NCBI GenBank assembly: GCA_000727475.1 | Contig: KL647294.1 | Span: 3,104,266 to 3,168,265 of the forward strand | Origin: Sarcocystis neurona | Taxonomy: Eukaryota > Apicomplexa > Conoidasida > Eucoccidiorida > Sarcocystidae | Length of the DNA stretch: 64,000 nt | Reading direction: 5' to 3' | Shown: positions 1 to 11,770 of the stretch, one piece after another | Position numbering within the stretch: position 1 is the stretch's first letter | Layout: each line of letters begins with the position of its first letter | Made by a program: the position numbers and the translations under genes | Notes under the pieces: generated by a model | Database searches by the model: none | Seen by the model: the letters and a program-made list of their open reading frames with translations, nothing else | Told to the model about the DNA's origin: nothing

Positions 1-275
1 TCAAAATGTTGCTTACACTGACTCGAGGGAGCCGCGTACAATTTTTCCTGCAGAGGCAGACTGAGAGCCTTTGTGTCGCCGTCGAGTTGCGACATCTCTA
101 GTATGAGTAACGGCATTCACGTTAATCTCTTCTCAGCTACGACCTATCTTGCAGCCAACCCTGTTCCGCTGTAGAATTTCAAATTCGTTGAGGATCACCT
201 TGAGATGGAAGGTTGCGTTCCCACTATAATCTATGCTGTTTACCTGGTGCTCTAGTATCTGCGTGCCACTATCAG

Positions 276-3200
276 AGTACGCTTGAAGTCATCGAGGAGC
301 AACTGAAGGTGAAAGCTGTGGACGACGGACAATGCGTGGGAGCGAAAGGGCGCCAGCAGCATGGCACTGCAGGCGAAAGTAATGATACGGAGGAACTGTC
401 GGTGAAAGAACGTGAAGGCGCTTCTCTGCTCTTCCGTCCGCTGAGACCAATGCTTGCGCAGCCGGTCCGGCCGGCAACAGCAGACATACAACTGAAGTTA
501 TTCACCGAACCGGCCACTGCGGGAGCTGAGAGTGGGTGAGAGGGATTCTGTAGCATTTTGAGGTTTCGTAAACAGTACGGTGCAAAAGCAGGACGAAATG
601 CACATTTGGCATGCCCGTCTTTTTATTAGAAAATGGTTCGCGGCTTTTTATGTCTGTCGTGCCTGCTGTTTTGTTTCAGAGGTGCCACACCTACGGCACC
701 CAGGGCTAGCCACTATTTCGTTGAGCGCAAGTACGACGGAGAACGCGTCTTTGCCCACATTGACCTTACCCGCAATCGCGAATCTGAGAAAGATGTATTT
801 GCAGGGAAGCAGGCGTGGCCCGCTGCAGCAGAATCTCTTGCCTCGTCGGTGCGTCTCTTCTCACGGCGCGGGCGCGACATTTCAAAGCAGTACGGAGGGT
901 CACTGCCGTGTTCAGGTGTGCAGGATAGCACGTCCGAGCTTTGTCTCAACGAAGCAAAAGACGCCGGTGGCGACGCAACAGTTCGGCAAAGCTTGACCGA
1001 GCTGGAAGCTGCCGGAGACCGCGAAGCACATGACGAACAGTTTGGCGAGGAGAAGAGACTGAGACGTGCAGAGAATGCTGTGCTTGAGGGTCTACGTGTA
1101 ATGCTGGCAAAAGCGTTGAAGGGAAGTCAAGCTATCTTCGACGGCGAGCTCTTGGCCTGGGATGACGAACGCCGCACATTTTTGCCTTTTGGAACTAACA
1201 GGTGAATTCGAATTCGGTGGCTGCTTCTGCATTTCAGCAGCTACTCGTGCCTGCACGTTTCTGTTCGTACCCACTACACGCACCAGCGCGCAGGGCACCG
1301 ACTGGCGGACCTCTGATTTTCCTTTTCCTTTTAGCAGTTGGTGAATTTTGGTCCCTAGTGTGGGTGGACACACCATGGTCGTTCTCCCGATCTACCAGCA
1401 CCACGTTTTGGACAGGCCAGTAGGTATAAACAGTCGCTGCGGCCTCCCGTGTCTATCTCAAATTGCAGTAACTTCTCCTCTGTTCCCGCGTATTCGTAGA
1501 GACGCGAGGAGGCATTGTACTCGTTCGTTTGCTTCGTTTGAATCGCGGCCCCCTTTCAAGCGGAACTCACGAGAAGTCTAGACAAAAAAAGAGCACGGAG
1601 ACATCTGGTGTTCACGTGAACGGAAGCGATAGGTGTAGGTAGATGTCGCGGCTGGGTTTGCACTTCGGTAATCGAGTAACCGACCGCCGTGTCTCTCTCG
1701 TCTTGTCGAAGTGTTACACGAGTCCCCTGATACATGCTGATTTTGTTGCGCAGGAGCGTGGCCGTGTCCGAAACAACGTCTTGTCACCTGTCGTACGTTG
1801 TGTTCGACATCCTTTTCTACCGGAACACTGACGGGGATGCGTACAGCTTGCTTTCAATGCAGCTGAAAGACCGAAAGTAGGACTGAGAACGCCGCTCTTA
1901 GTTTCCGCTTTGCTTACTACCTGCTACGGGCGTCGAACATCTCTCGATTTATGCCTCGCGCTCCCGTGCCTTCGACTAACGGCTTCCTGCTGAACGACAG
2001 CCATGTGTAATTTTTCATGCTTACAGAACGCTGCTGGAACGAGTACTGAAACCTGTGGGAAGCCGCATCATGCTTGCTTCGTACGTAGAAGCCACTCAAG
2101 CGAGCCAGGTAACCACAAGAAGTTCGCACTGCGGCGCTGTGTGTACGGAGACGCTGAACCGTATTACTCAGAGTTCCGATGGTTTCTGCTTTCCTACTGT
2201 CTTTCAAGGTGATCGACCGTTTCAACGCTGCAGTGCAAAAGAGACACGAAGGAATTGTCGTGAAGCTGGCAACTTCGTTCTACCACCTTCACTCACGGTA
2301 GGTCCTGGAGGACGACTACGAGAAAGCTGGACAGCGTACAGATGGATGGCGAACACATACGACGTTGTCGTCAGATGCGGTCTGCAGCTCTTGACATTTT
2401 CTTCTGCACCAGATTATCCGTAGTCGCCACTTCATCTATCAGCCCCAGTCTGGGTCGTGTCCACGGTCTCGTGTTGTTGACGAAGTAGTGATGCAGTTGC
2501 TTGTTGCAGCAGGTCAAACTGTGGAGGCCGATCGTTGCAGTTGTCTAGATATCGTCGGTCAGCCTGCACGTACCGTCGTTCAGCTTCTGTGCGCACGACA
2601 GCCTTTCAAAGGGAGGCGCTACAACAGAGACAGGGCGTCTGACTTCACTCCCATTGATGTATTTCAGACGTGGCGGGTGGTATAAAATCAAACCGCAGTC
2701 AGGGAGCCTGCCTGACACGCTTGACCTCATCGTTATTGGGGCGTTCTTTGCGGAAACGACAAGACGTCGCGAACACGTGAGGCATCTGTGAGGGCGTCTT
2801 TACGGCTTAATGGGAGCTGTCCAGCAGCGCATCCTGGAACGTGCGGCTCGGTGATACTACGGTTCTTCGCTTCTGAACCGTCCCATGACCTGCACGCGCA
2901 GCACTGCTGCTGCCGGAGCAATTTTACGTACAAAAAATGACGACACGCCATCGATGGAGCCACACTTTTGCCACTGTTTTAACACCTACAGTGACGAGGC
3001 CCAGCTGCGTATTTGTCACTATCTGGTACTTCCGACGACAAAGTTCTTTTACGTTTTGCGGCCCTCATTTGCATACTCGCTTGCGATGTTGGACGCGGTT
3101 CTGTTTGCAGACGTCGACCCATGCCATTGATCATTGCTCTCACTTCCTCTTGGGCGTCCTGGAGGGAAGGGGAGGCCGTACTGCTGCTAGGGTTCGATCA

Positions 3201-6200
3201 TTCTGCAGAGTAAGGGGCATCCCGCGATCCGTGTACACTTGCAGACAACAGTACTAGTGCCTGCGTGACACCTGCCCTGCATCCACTTACAATGCTCACC
3301 GGTACACCGGGTTTTTGTCTTCGCAAAATCGTGCAAGGCGAAAAACGTTGCTCTGTTTTTAGTGTCTCTGGCAACTAATGAGATCAGTGGCTTGAGAGCC
3401 GTGGCGTAGACGCTTGCGAACGAGCGACTGCGTCTTGGGTAGTATTTTCAGGCGCACGGGCCGGACCAAATGACGTGTGTTTGTAGCTCACTTTGAAAGT
3501 TGTGAAGTGTCCGTCGAGGATGTCCCTGCAGACAGCTTAGTTGACAGGTGTGGTCTATTCTTGTAGCGGACGAAATTCGACCAATTGTACCATCGTAGTA
3601 CACTTATGTGCCTGTAACGTTGTTCTGTACTGTGGGCGGGAACATTGACGCGACGAAGCGGTGTGCCGCATGTTGCACAGGTGTACTGCCAAGCTGGTTA
3701 TTGCCTAAGCGTTGATGGGTATGTGTTCAGATAGGCAGTGGCTTTTCTCTGACGGAATTAGCACAAATGAGAGATTTTGTTCGTCCATACTGCTGCCGCC
3801 TGCCGCCGCTTGATCCGGGAAGGGCCGCTGAGGACATGACTTTGCCCGCCTGGCTTGAAAACTGCCGACTGAACGCCAGCACTAGGTAATGACATATACG
3901 GATATCTATGGAGATATATTGCCTGCGTTTACTCGAGCCAGCACCAGTTTTACATAACATTAACATTCGTGGCTCCACGTACTTCTTCTGGTGGATTTGA
4001 CTCCGGAGTAGAGGGTTGCTTTGCTTAGCCATTCCACGTTTGCCTCGAATCTCCAGCGGAAGTCAACCACGCGGTCTTGGTGTATGGTGGAGTAGCTGAG
4101 CTACTTCCGACGCGGATTTTCAGAAGGGTTTATCCACTGGATGGTGGCAGGTGTGACTGTTGTCATATGTGGTGTTACCCTGCAGAGTTGATGTCACCTG
4201 GCCTCCTTCGAAAAGTTTTGTGATGGAAATCTCTGCTGCAGAGATTATACCGAGCGTGGAGTTCGACACTGGATTTACACTCAGATTTGCCACTGCAATA
4301 AGACCGTTTAGACGAGACAAAGAGTGGTACGAGGCCATGTCAGAGGATGACCTAAAGGTGCGGAATGTAACACTTTCGGAACAAATGTGTAGTTCTTCGT
4401 GTGTCCGTGTCCAACCACTCTGCAGCGGACGCCAGCTCAAAACAGTGAAATGTGAACAACAAGAAACACGTGTGACACAGTGGAGACTCACGTCACGTGG
4501 AGGCTCGTTGTGACAGGATCTTTACCTGACCATGCTTCTCGCACTTCTGTTGTGGTATTCTGCATGTAGGTGTCTTGTTACACGAGGTTTCTGTGCATCT
4601 TCCGTGCTCCGACTCTTACACCTGCCCGAATGCTGAATTAGGGTTTATCAGATTGCATGTTTTAGACTGCTACAGGCCTTTTTTGTGGCGTCCGACGAAC
4701 GCGGTGGACTTTGCATATCCTGCCCGGAGGCCCCGCTAAGCTCTGTCAGGCCTGTGGTAAATTCCGGGTCAATCTCTCCGACAGACGAAGAAGCCGGCGA
4801 CGACGAGACAGAGAGGGAAGACGACGAGGGTATGTACAGAACTGTAGATGTGGCGGATGAAAGTCGCCATATAGTTGCGGTGCACCGCGACTCTTGTACG
4901 GTAGGAGGCGAACTGTCTAAAAAGTTAGCTTCGGATTTGTTGCCGTCCGAATGTAGCTCTCTTTACAAGCATCCGGAACTCGTCGATTCGAGCAGCCCCT
5001 CCGGCTCGCTGACGAATGTGAGGAGCACGCAGCGACTCCGCAACTCCACCAGCCGTTTCTGGCGTTCGACGCATATGAACGTTGATCTTTTCGACCGTTC
5101 AACTTCGTCAGTAAAGTTTCAGGGCTTATATCTGCCCACAATCACTGAGCCGTCAACCCCGTCGTCGTCCGTATTACGCGGACAGCGCATATGGGTTATG
5201 GAGGGCGCGGATGAGGAAGGTGATGAGGTTTCATTGCGCAGCGAAAGAGAAGAAAGGCCCACTCGTCAAGATGCCAAGCCGACAAAAATCGCTCTGGAAT
5301 GGCTTGTTGCTGCATTGGGGGGCACAGTGGCACCAGCCCTTTCCGGCGAGGTCACCTACATTATCGCCGCGAGGCAAACGTTTCGTTCTGAAGCCGCCGC
5401 TGCTGCATCTGCTGAGGTTTCGTCCAGCGTACGTGAGCGGAAACGAGCGAAGGGAGCAGCGCTTCAGCGGCACCCCGATATTAGCGAGGTTATGACGCCG
5501 CCAGTGCTACACTACGGATGGCTACTGGACTGTGCGCGGCTGAATGCACTGGCCCCCGTGCGGCCTGTTCATGTGCTGCACGGGACGCCGGCACTCGCAC
5601 GCGAGTTTGCGGGTCGCTACGACAAATATGGGGACGCCTTCTTTGAGCAGGACAGTTCGCCCCGTTCTTTGTTGCCTATCATAGAGAGCGCGGTCGCCAA
5701 CAAAAAAGTTGAGACGGGGACACCGGAATCACACCTCGCTAAGCCACGGCAGAAAAAGATGGATTGTGAGTTTTGCGCGCTCCAGGGAGAAGCGCAGAAA
5801 TCACCAGGCAACGGTGCTCACGATGTGAATGTGAAGGATCGTGACGTGCAAGCGCCTGAACTCCGAAAATCCATTGCTGAACTGTCCAACTCCCATGAGC
5901 TGAGGTGAAGACGCATACCTGCTGCTGGAGTGCGCATAGCGGTTCTTCTGAATAAATTATGATTGAAGTAGTCAGTAGTTTTCTACGTTTGCAGTGGCTG
6001 CTCTGCATATGTAGAAACTGCCGAACTGCCTGAAACAAGACCGCGTCTTCTTGTTAAAAGCTGTGTGTTTATTGCTCGCAGCTCGATGGTGCTGTTTGTT
6101 CCCCCCACGGACGTGGTATGGACGCCACCGTGTGCGATCAAGTCGTTGCAGCCGTCAAGCCTGCAAGTTGAACCACATCCTATCAGATGCCCGTCGCGAG

Positions 6201-6975
6201 ACCGCGACGTGTCTGACTCGTCAGACGCCCTTCCGATCTCATGTTCTGTACTCATGAGGGAGATGCAGAAAGCAACTAGGGCAGCGCTTATTGCGCGGTG
6301 CTGCGTGCGCGGAATGCGGTACGTGTATGAAGAGAACACAGGAGTCGTCTGGAGGGTTTCACACAAGTACTAAGTTCGCCGTGTTAGTCTCGACGAAAAC
6401 AGTTTAAAAGCATTCGAACGCGTACAGCTATACGTCCTAGTTCTGCAAGACGCACCTCCACATCGACTGCTCGTAGAGTTCTTCCACGGACGTGATTAAA
6501 AGCTATGTGAGTAGAGCATATTATTTCATAGAAGCAACCCTTCGGTTTCGGACGCCTGGTGCATTTCTGAACTAACAAGCCGCACGGTACTCGTTCGCAT
6601 TCAGAGACAGTGCTACCTGTCTTTGAAGCTGGTTGCAGGTTGACTTTCCGTCACGAAGAAGCCACACATGTGCTAATATCGCCACCAATACAGCTTGCGG
6701 CGCGTAATAATGGGACGCGTGATCTTAGTGGTGAGTCGGAGAACAACACGGAGGGTGTTCACCATGTGGGAGATGCTATTGCGTCCACAAGAGAAGACAT
6801 GGAAAACTCCAACCTCGACACGGTGTTTGAGGATGGTCGGATGCTGGGCATTGCGGACGTGCATCCCCGTGCATCTGAGCAGCTGCAGCGAGAAGGGGGG
6901 CGGAAGACAGAAGAACACCAAGGCCGCCCAGTTTCCGAATTATATCTCCGGAAGCTGCTGAGTAAGCATCCTTAG
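276..6975 (+). CDS. LIG4: DNA ligase IV, 3' part (12 exons, N-terminus outside window)
   Basis: ATP-dependent DNA ligase that seals breaks in non-homologous end joining, acting in the nucleus. Exons: 276-535, 680-1201, 1754-1876, 2027-2108, 2209-2297, 2668-2776, 3111-3209, 3731-3885, 4186-4357, 4676-5904, 6082-6366, 6639-6975; they total 1154 codons including TAG, and reading frame is preserved at every junction. Visible motifs, in order: FRPLRPMLAQPV before the catalytic site; KYDGER with the AMP-accepting Lys at 729-731; YVVFDILFY; EGIVVK; WYKIKP; then an OB-fold end (EISAAEI, TLRFATAIRPFRRDKEW). The 409-codon exon holds a first BRCT-like domain (ALEWLVAALGG, HYGWLLDCARL), and the last two exons form a second (FRHEEATHVLI). 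A ligase core followed by tandem BRCTs is the ligase IV arrangement; ligases I and III differ. Upstream coding lies left of the window, though a weak exon might exist near 54-110. A GAGTAAGC just before the stop could be a further donor. Exon structure is inferred, family is solid. Confidence 0.9.
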
Positions 6976-8437
6976 TTTCCCCAGGTGTAACCCCGATACT
7001 GGATAATTCGTGGTTAAGACCCTACATTGGATCCAAGGGACCAATCCCGGTGAGACACTGATGAGAAACTGGCTGGTAAATTGGCATGCAGTTGATAGAA
7101 GGCGCCAACATGAAAAACCAAGGTTGTGCAGGTGTCGGAATACCTTACACCGCGGCGAACGTGGCGGCGTGAGCTAATGCAAGGGCCCGTCTTCTCAAGA
7201 AAAATTAAAACCAGGAACGCTGTCGAATTACTTTTTTCTCAGAAAGCACCCAAGGCTGCCTGCCCCAACACCTATACAGGTGCATTGATCAAGCGACTGC
7301 ATCTACAAAGGCCAGCGCACTACGCGTGTTGCACTGCGTCACCACTTTGCAGCACAGCTGCTCTCCGTTGACGCCTGCGTATCCAAAGAGGAGTGCTCAT
7401 TCGTCACGTATTCTCTACGAGAAGGCGCCAGTGTATCCATGTGTATTCGCCGTCTGTCACGAATACATCATACGAGTGGAGACCGGACGCTGCGGGAGCA
7501 ACTCGTAGCAGGCAGCAACCAAAGTATGAGATTCGTTAAACTTTAGTAGTAAAACGATTGAACACCCACGTGGCGTATCGAAACTCGAACAGAGTACTTA
7601 GGAGGTCCTTCCAGGACTTCTTCAGTCAAGAGGTGACCAGCCACACGACCGCAGCGCAATCACACGCCTGCTGTGCACACTAAAATCCGCCACCCCGTAC
7701 CAACGTGCACCTCTGTTCGCCGCTGTGCAATGCATCCTGGCACCGCCGTTGTACTGGATTTAACAAAGTTTTTCTAGCTTTAACAGGCACAATCGTGACA
7801 GAGCCCGGAGTACGACCGAAGTGCTGATACAAAGCGGTGCCTTGCATTGGCAGTCCGAGAGTTTCAATGCCTACCAGCTAAACTGTAGAAATCAACCAAG
7901 GCTTGCGTGCTACAAAATTACCTATCGAAACTTGTAAATCTTCAACTCTCCGCCTACGAGCCCATGTGATTAATTTATTATAAGGCGGAGTAATGTCACA
8001 AGTTGTAACAAGCTTAAAAGCGCGTCCCCATCTTTTTCAGTGCCATCCCATCCTCACTTGTGTATCTGAAAATCGAACAATTGTAGTCCACAGTTCTGTT
8101 GATCCATTTTACTAAAAGGCGTGCACGCACCTCTCTGCGACTGGGTGCCAGTAGAATTCGCATGTCTTCGTCGGCGCTTCACTGTGTCTGACCTGCACGA
8201 CTGATCACACTCCCAACGTGATGCCGAAAAGGCCTCACGGAATGCCTCGGGTGAATGCTACTGGGCAAGCAAGCATACCTATATCGTCGTCTGGGACCAA
8301 AGCTACACGAGGGATGCACTACATGAGGCATAAGGGTAAGCATCAGCTTAGGTGCGTACAGTTCCTGCGTACGGTGTGGATTCTTTTCTGCATGTCTCCT
8401 TTGAACGACTAGCGGTCGTCAGTTTATAGCGGAAATT
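6976..8437. other. Gene-free stretch with one weak candidate exon
   Basis: No domain or phase-consistent exon chain was found here. The best candidate is a plus-strand frame from ATG ATG at 8221 to about 8335, which ends at a good donor (AAGG|GTAAGC), but I found no convincing partner exon. The stretch separates the ligase IV gene from the minus-strand cluster that begins at 8438 and probably holds the 3' UTRs of both. Confidence 0.4.
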
Positions 8438-8644
8438 TCATCCAAGTTGTCGGTCTACTGAGCGGCGCTCATATTGAACGTGCTCACCGCCCAACGTTAT
8501 GCCTTTCTGATCAGGGGGTATATCGATTCCGTCTTCTTTTAACCATTTTAACAAGTCATCCTGGTCAAGTGCCGCTCCATACCCTCGTCGACTTAGGCGC
8601 AGTAAAGCACCACCTACATCGAAAAAGCGCAAGACAGCCGGCAT
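8438..8644 (-). CDS. Small hypothetical protein, 68 aa
   Basis: Open frame from ATG (context CAAGATGC, A at -3) to TGA. The product starts MPAVLRFFDVGGALLRL and continues with an acidic, helix-like segment (DQDDLLKWLKEDGIDIPP). The basic, hydrophobic N-terminus followed by an acidic helix would fit a small organellar or accessory subunit, but I recognise no family. The frame has natural amino-acid composition and the start context is good, which is the reason for listing it. It could instead be one exon of a larger minus-strand gene: a GGCG|GTGAGC donor lies inside it, and an open minus frame sits upstream at 8852-9109. Confidence 0.4.
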   Translation of the reverse strand: MPAVLRFFDVGGALLRLSRRGYGAALDQDDLLKWLKEDGIDIPPDQKGITLGGEHVQYERRSVDRQLG

Positions 8645-9272
8645 CTTGCCGGGCCGGTCACAAGCGGATGAGGCGCAATGTCGACATTCAACTAGTTTTC
8701 AAAACCCGCGGCCAAGAGGACACATAACTGTCCACAAAATCACTCGCTACAAGAAGCAGCTGCTTTGGTGTTCCACAAAACTGACCAACTCTACTGTATT
8801 TGACACTAATAGAAGCAAGGCTGCCGGTGTCGACAATGTCAAGACCTCGGGTCACTCCCTAAATACGCGTATTACCGCACCGTTCCAAAGAGCAACTATT
8901 CGCGGTGATATTCTTCTACATTTTGAATCGGTGCAATCGAGACTAGCTGCACCTGACACACTAAGCGTTCTGGTGAGAGCGGCGCCTTGGCCACGAGCTG
9001 CAGAGGGTAACTCCTTTGCACTGCACCTACGTACCTGCTTCTGCTGCACTGTCAACAAACTTCTTCTCGGTTGAAATGCTTCCCCCCTTGAAAAAATTCG
9101 CCGCGTCAACCGGGAGCACTGCCAGGTAGTTGAATGTGTTTAGGTTTGCCTGGCGGTTGGGGGGCAGAATGACGGAACTGGTCCCGGTCTGAGCAAACAA
9201 GCTCATGAGACAAACAAGTTCAGCGTGAAGGTGTGAATGTCCAGACAGTATACACGCTAGAGAGCCTTTCCT

Positions 9273-9869
9273 TCAAGAAGAGTAGTGCCAACCATACAAG
9301 TACGTACATCCTTCGTAGAGCAACACGTATGTAAAGAGGCCCCTGCGAGGTATCACAATGGTGTGTACCCATGTGTTTATGTTCATAGACTTATTGAGGT
9401 TAGCAGTTAGCTGTGCCAGACAGGACGTGAAAGCCATATAGTGCAACACCGGACCACTCATGCACCTTCCGACCCCTGCGTGGACGAAGTTGCTCTTCAC
9501 AAAAAAATTACGGGTTCCTGCAAGAAATTGGACTCCACCCGGACCACAGTTTTTCAACGTCATTCGCCCTTCCTTGCAATCGCAGCACACCATCACGCCG
9601 TCACTTAAATAGTGTCTTGCTTCGCCTTTATCGACGTCTGAAGTTGCGGCGTCCCATCTTACAGGGCCCACATGCAGGAGCGCAACACGAACAGGAGGAG
9701 GCCACGGCGCAGTCCACTGCCGCAGCGTCAGCGTTGCTTCGTAATCATCACAGATTTTAAGGGCTTGGGTCCACGCTGCGAAGTATTTCTTCTTGTCCTG
9801 CTTTTTCCAGACCTCCCATTTCGTCTGCCAAACCGCCCACAGACACGCACATACCGAGCAGCTCTTCAC
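9273..9869 (-). CDS. Trp- and Cys-rich hypothetical ORF, 198 aa
   Basis: Uninterrupted minus-strand frame starting MKSCSVCACLWAVWQ. Trp is unusually frequent in the first 60 residues (WAVW, KWEVW, AAWTQ, RQWTAPWPPP), and a Cys-containing segment (CCDCKEGRMTLKNC) lies in the middle. No family is recognised. A plausible acceptor (GGTTTGGCAG|ACG) lies inside the N-terminal region, so the real gene may be spliced with only the central part coding; the last 50 residues look less protein-like. The next gene on the same strand (10177-11187) is about 300 bp away. Confidence 0.35.
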   Translation of the reverse strand: MKSCSVCACLWAVWQTKWEVWKKQDKKKYFAAWTQALKICDDYEATLTLRQWTAPWPPPVRVALLHVGPVRWDAATSDVDKGEARHYLSDGVMVCCDCKEGRMTLKNCGPGGVQFLAGTRNFFVKSNFVHAGVGRCMSGPVLHYMAFTSCLAQLTANLNKSMNINTWVHTIVIPRRGLFTYVLLYEGCTYLYGWHYSS

Positions 9870-10176
9870 TGTGCGTCAACCAACGTGCACGCCGCAACGT
9901 TTGTAAACTTTTGAAAGCCTGTGTTCAAGTGTGACTGCCCGGTTCAAGTCGGATGCTACGGACACACGTACGATTGAGTAGCATACCGCTACATCAAATC
10001 ATTTTTGCGGGTGCAGGTAGTCTTAGTCCGTAGAATGACACGTGGTCTGTATGCTCGTACACCATCTGCATGAGACACATACTGCTGCTGGCCGTGTCCT
10101 ACGTCGTCTGCAACACCAGCGGAGTCCGACTAAAAAGTTCGCACCTCTTCTGCCACTCAGAGTGAAGCGCATACTG

Positions 10177-11187
10177 TTATGCTGCACTAGAGAACCCCTC
10201 ATTTAACCCACTCCAAAACCCGACATCTGGCGGAAATATCGCGCACTTGTCGTTCTTAAGTGGTAATACCTCGATCTCGGTGAGAAGAATACTTCTTCCT
10301 TGATGGGCGGTGAACTTTATTTTGGGGACCGGCTTCTGAGGCGCTGGCACAAAAGACAAAAGAATGATCTTATCGTTTCCGGCACCCTCAGCCTGTGAGT
10401 CTAACGACACCTTGGACCACAAAAAGATAAGAGACCCGCCATCCTTTTTCGCAGAATATAGCAGGTACCCATATGCAGCAGTCTTTGCCACGTCTTCGCG
10501 AATAGTCAAATTCTGGCTACCCGACGCACTATCTCCCGGCTGCGAATGGATGGCACCGCCACCTTGCGCCTCTTCGTCCGTGATATCAACCACTACTGGC
10601 CCGCTTGCCTGTTCGCGTTGCTCTTTCACGTGCTCGTGCGCTTTCCTTAACAGCTCCAAATCCTCTGGACTGACGCCCTCTACAGTAGCCGGCAGACCTG
10701 GCAAGTCGGCGCTGATGATCGCTTCTGATATTGAGACTTTCATCACCCCTTCTCCCTTCTCACCCTCTTCCATGAGCACTTTTTCCTGGCGAATGACTGC
10801 TACCGGCGCCACGCCTTGCTGTCCGTTGAATGTCGTTACACTGATTTTCTCTCCGCCCCCTTTCTGATGCTCCAGATTCTCTGTCTCCTCTTTAGGAGCT
10901 GCCTCTTCGTGTGCGCCTCCTGCTTCTCGCGCTGGGGCATCGATAACAAGCTCTACAGGTTCGACCCGCTGTTCAACAGTCAAAATGTTTGCAGCATCAA
11001 TTCCTCCATCGGATTTGAATGCGCCAGAGTTTGCTGCTGCCTCAGGCGCAGTGCCTTCTTCAGGTTTTCGGGGTGTACGCTGAGATGTCTCATTTTGAGC
11101 TGTAGTGGCTGGGGTTGTGTCCGACTTACGTCGAGAAGACGCGGTGTGGCCTACTAAGGCTGAATCCTTAGAACAGACCTTCCCCAT
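10177..11187 (-). CDS. Predicted N-myristoylated/palmitoylated acidic protein, 336 aa
   Basis: Single open exon. It starts MGKVCSKDS: Gly2 fits N-myristoylation and Cys5 fits palmitoylation, the dual-acylation signal many apicomplexan proteins use to reach the inner membrane complex or plasma membrane. Residues about 10-230 are acidic and disordered (Glu, Ala, Gly, Pro). The last 100 residues are different: alternating hydrophobic strands (YGYLLYSAKKDGGSLIFLW, KIILLSF, KIKFTAHQGRSILLTEIEVL) that look like a small beta-rich domain, ending GFSSAA. I considered the PH-like ISP proteins because of the N-terminus, but the C-terminal domain does not resemble what I know of that family, so no symbol is given. 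Membrane anchoring is inference; the ORF itself is well supported. Confidence 0.72.
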   Translation of the reverse strand: MGKVCSKDSALVGHTASSRRKSDTTPATTAQNETSQRTPRKPEEGTAPEAAANSGAFKSDGGIDAANILTVEQRVEPVELVIDAPAREAGGAHEEAAPKEETENLEHQKGGGEKISVTTFNGQQGVAPVAVIRQEKVLMEEGEKGEGVMKVSISEAIISADLPGLPATVEGVSPEDLELLRKAHEHVKEQREQASGPVVVDITDEEAQGGGAIHSQPGDSASGSQNLTIREDVAKTAAYGYLLYSAKKDGGSLIFLWSKVSLDSQAEGAGNDKIILLSFVPAPQKPVPKIKFTAHQGRSILLTEIEVLPLKNDKCAIFPPDVGFWSGLNEGFSSAA

Positions 11188-11770
11188 AGTAACTGGACTG
11201 GCAACGTCGTCGCTATGACAACTACGCTGTCAGTGCAACTGCGCACTGTCGCTCTCTCGCTAGCTGCGGGCGAACATTGCTAGGCGGCGTATAATGCAAG
11301 CAAAGTGGAACAGAAAGGGGTGTTCCGACAACTTTCGCCTCGATGACGACAGATCGGCTTAATGTCACGACACGTCGAAAATGCTACGACAAGGACCGAT
11401 GCATGGAAAGTAAATTCAGTCGGTGCCTGACATGGGTGCGACGGGTCACGCACTTCAAACGTAACATTGATTTTGACAAGGAGGAAATAGGGAGCTGCTT
11501 TTCAAACCCACAAACAAGCTGGACGGGGACGGCAGCAAGTGCTTTCCCTTCGCATTTGTCGTGATCAAACTCCCCTTCATGAAATACGCTCTCGTGCAGG
11601 AGGCAACTCAACAGGAATTTTTTCGAAAGAACCTGAAAACAACTGGTGCGTAGCCGGATGCGTACTGTACACCTGCGTATCAAAAAACTCGTAACTACGC
11701 TGAACGTAGACACCTCGTGGAGGGCTTCAGATTAAGATCGAATTTAAGCGGTGAAAAACTGCACGCAAAG
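11188..11770. other. Intergenic stretch between two minus-strand genes
   Basis: About 580 bases between the start of the acylated protein (ATG at 11187) and the stop of the three-exon gene at 11771. Short frames on both strands (11343-11564 plus, 11384-11713 minus) show no protein-like pattern. It presumably carries the promoter of the acylated-protein gene. Confidence 0.4.

Noticed and set aside
1..275. An upstream ligase IV exon near 54-110
   Set aside because: An acceptor (TTTTTCCTGCAG) is present but no phase-compatible, motif-bearing join to 276 was found.
8646..9109. Overlapping 142-codon plus and 85-codon minus ORFs
   Set aside because: Neither has motif or splice support; the two are mutually antisense and the choice cannot be made from sequence.
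10364..11157. Plus-strand ORFs of 167 and 113 codons
   Set aside because: Antisense to the 336-aa acylated protein; low-complexity Ser/Cys composition.
10177..11187. Naming the MGKVCS protein an IMC sub-compartment protein (ISP)
   Set aside because: Only the acylation signal matches; the C-terminal domain does not resemble the ISP PH-like fold as I know it.
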